DNA of 64,000 nucleotides from Variovorax paradoxus (GTDB lineage Bacteria; Pseudomonadota; Gammaproteobacteria; Burkholderiales; Burkholderiaceae_C). Shown piece after piece: positions 62,701-64,000 of this stretch (position 1 is its first letter; each line of letters opens with the position of its first letter). A program made the position numbers and the translations under genes. The DNA lies in the NCBI RefSeq assembly GCF_030815975.1, contig NZ_JAUSXL010000002.1, positions 620,001 to 684,000 on the forward strand. Reading direction: 5' to 3'. Below the pieces are notes generated by a model. That model did no database searches and was not told the DNA's origin. It saw only the letters and a program-made list of their open reading frames with translations.

Positions 62701-63711
62701 ATGTACACCCAGGCCATGGACACCGCGGGCAAGGACGCAGGCGACGGCAAGAAAAAAGCCGTGCGCTCCGCCGACGAGATGCGGCTCGAGGAGCGCTTCG
62801 ACGCGCACATCGACGCCGGCGACTTCATCGAGGCGAAGGACTGGATGCCCGAGCATTACCGCAAGACGCTGGTGCGCCAGATCAGCCAGCATGCGCATTC
62901 CGAGATCGTCGGCATGCTGCCCGAAGGCAACTGGATCGGCCGCGCGCCCACGCTCAAGCGCAAGGCCATCCTGCTGGCCAAGGTGCAGGACGAAGGCGGT
63001 CACGGCCTCTACCTGTATGCCGCCGCCGAAACGCTGGGCACCTCGCGCGACCAGATGTTCGACGCGCTGCACAGCGGCCGCGCCAAGTACAGCTCGATCT
63101 TCAACTACCCGACGCTCACCTGGGCCGACATGGGCACCATCGGCTGGCTGGTGGATGGCGCGGCCATCATGAACCAGGTGCCGATCTGCCGCTGTTCGTA
63201 CGCGCCGTATGCACGCGCCATGATCCGCATCTGCCGCGAGGAGAGCTTTCACCAGCGCCAGGGCTATGAAGCGCTGCTGACGATGATGACCCGCGGCACC
63301 GAGGCGCAGAAGGCGATGGTGCAGGACGCGGTGAACCGCTGGTGGTGGCCCTCGGTCATGATGTTCGGCCCACCGGACGACCAGTCGCCCAACAGCGCGC
63401 AGTCGATGCGCTGGGGCATCAAGCGTTTCAGCAACGACGAGCTGCGCCAGAAGTTCATCGACGCCGCCGTCGAGCAGGCGCGCATCCTCGGCGTGACGCT
63501 GCCCGACCCCGACCTCAAGTGGAACGAAGAGCGCCAGGCGCACGACTTCGGCGCCATCGACTGGAGCGAGTTCTGGCGCGTGATCGGCGGCGACGGCCCG
63601 TGCAACCGCGAACGCTTGCAAGCCCGCGTCGACGCCTGGGAAGAAGGCGCGTGGGTGCGCGAGGCCGCGATGGCCCACGCCAACAAGCAACCGATGCAGG
63701 AGGCCGCATGA
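62701..63711 (+). CDS. paaA: PaaA, phenylacetyl-CoA 1,2-epoxidase catalytic subunit
   Basis: A 336-residue diiron oxygenase subunit. Ferritin-like helices carry '[20 protein letters not shown]' and '[20 protein letters not shown]', the second E-x-x-H pair. '[29 protein letters not shown]' and '[19 protein letters not shown]' are strongly PaaA. It works with PaaB, PaaC and the reductase PaaE. It lies 42 bases after paaK and overlaps paaB by four bases (ATGA). Confidence 0.97.
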   Translation: MYTQAMDTAGKDAGDGKKKAVRSADEMRLEERFDAHIDAGDFIEAKDWMPEHYRKTLVRQISQHAHSEIVGMLPEGNWIGRAPTLKRKAILLAKVQDEGGHGLYLYAAAETLGTSRDQMFDALHSGRAKYSSIFNYPTLTWADMGTIGWLVDGAAIMNQVPICRCSYAPYARAMIRICREESFHQRQGYEALLTMMTRGTEAQKAMVQDAVNRWWWPSVMMFGPPDDQSPNSAQSMRWGIKRFSNDELRQKFIDAAVEQARILGVTLPDPDLKWNEERQAHDFGAIDWSEFWRVIGGDGPCNRERLQARVDAWEEGAWVREAAMAHANKQPMQEAA

Positions 63712-64000
63712 CCGACGATACCCAGCAAGAGTGGCCCCTGTGGGAAGTGTTCGTGCGCAGCAAGGCGGGCCTCGATCACAAGCACTGCGGCAGCCTGCAT
63801 GCGGCCGATCCGAAGATGGCGATCCAGATGGCGCGCGATGTGTACACGCGCCGCCAGGAGGGCAGCAGCATCTGGGTGGTGCGCTCGGATCAGATCGTGG
63901 CGAGCGATCCGGGGGACAAGGACATGTTCTTCGATCCGGCGGAGGACAAGGTGTACCGGCATCCCACTTTCTATAAGTTGCCCAAGTCGGTCGACCACAT
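63708..64000 (+). CDS. paaB: PaaB, phenylacetyl-CoA epoxidase subunit (partial)
   Basis: The first 97 residues, nearly the whole protein, cut by the window end: '[56 protein letters not shown]' and '[28 protein letters not shown]'. PaaB is the small structural subunit of the epoxidase. It starts on the ATGA overlap with paaA; paaC, paaD and paaE would be expected next. Confidence 0.95.
   Translation, partial: MTDDTQQEWPLWEVFVRSKAGLDHKHCGSLHAADPKMAIQMARDVYTRRQEGSSIWVVRSDQIVASDPGDKDMFFDPAEDKVYRHPTFYKLPKSVDH

Overview
The window reads as chromosomal DNA of a high-GC betaproteobacterium of the family Comamonadaceae, most like Variovorax. This rests on protein-level recognition, since no search was run. 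Supporting signs are a branched-chain amino acid (liv) ABC operon, several TctC/Bug-type solute receptors, a TctAB transporter, the ftsK-lolA-rarA block, the trxB/rpmB-rpmG block, ribF-ileS-lspA, and a TetR-controlled phenylacetate (paa) cluster. I found no rRNA, tRNA, CRISPR array, transposase or prophage gene.

Layout. 250-4527: a secreted protein of unknown function, a DUF7002-like protein, an NAD-dependent epimerase-like protein, a 2Fe-2S flavoprotein reductase and a Bug receptor. 4540-8277 (minus): livH-livM-livG-livF. 8517-13788 (minus): rarA, lolA, ftsK and a Crp/Fnr regulator. 13970-15532 (plus): trxB, then rpmB-rpmG behind a structured leader. 15696-20197 (minus): fatty-acid desaturase, RsmB-type rRNA methyltransferase, M48 peptidase. 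20242-21472: DUF1653 protein, I78 inhibitor lipoprotein, purN. 21612-26170 (plus): a two-subunit acyl-CoA dehydrogenase, a lipoprotein esterase/lipase-like hydrolase and an enoyl-CoA hydratase. 26167-31489: HNH nuclease, then ribF, ileS and lspA.

31717-39660: a LacI repressor, a complete binding-protein ABC importer, a metallophosphodiesterase joined to it by an ATGA overlap, then a Na/Pi cotransporter and a lone receiver-domain protein. I read this as a possible organophosphate-diester scavenging system. 39786-41776: a quinone oxidoreductase and an EamA exporter. 41891-46281 (minus): a tight operon tctC-ggt-eamA-SDR, divergent from a LysR gene. 47357-49375 (minus): tctB-tctA. 49498-54096 (minus): an orphan GspE-type ATPase, a spermidine-synthase-like protein, a hypoxanthine/uracil-DNA glycosylase, an 11-residue-repeat exported protein and TatD. 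54188-58276 (plus): a membrane-anchored trypsin-like protease and MoxR-DUF58-VWA.

58260-64000: phenylacetate catabolism. A TetR gene (paaR-like) and paaY lie on the minus strand. paaG, paaI, paaK, paaA and the start of paaB lie on the plus strand. A palindromic operator sits inside the divergent promoter. As given, paaK carries a one-base insertion that breaks its frame.

The clearest non-gene structures are: a dispersed inverted-repeat element with 15-bp tandem repeats, present twice (33811-33920 and 60541-60840); a GC-rich palindromic repeat that appears to have inserted in frame into ribF and has a relative at 41798-41890; an inverted repeat upstream of ileS; a leader hairpin before rpmB; and perfect palindromes at the trxB, lacI and paa promoters. 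Apart from 60502-60882, which is repeat sequence, no gap exceeds 300 bases. Positions 1-249 and 703-847 hold nothing I can identify.
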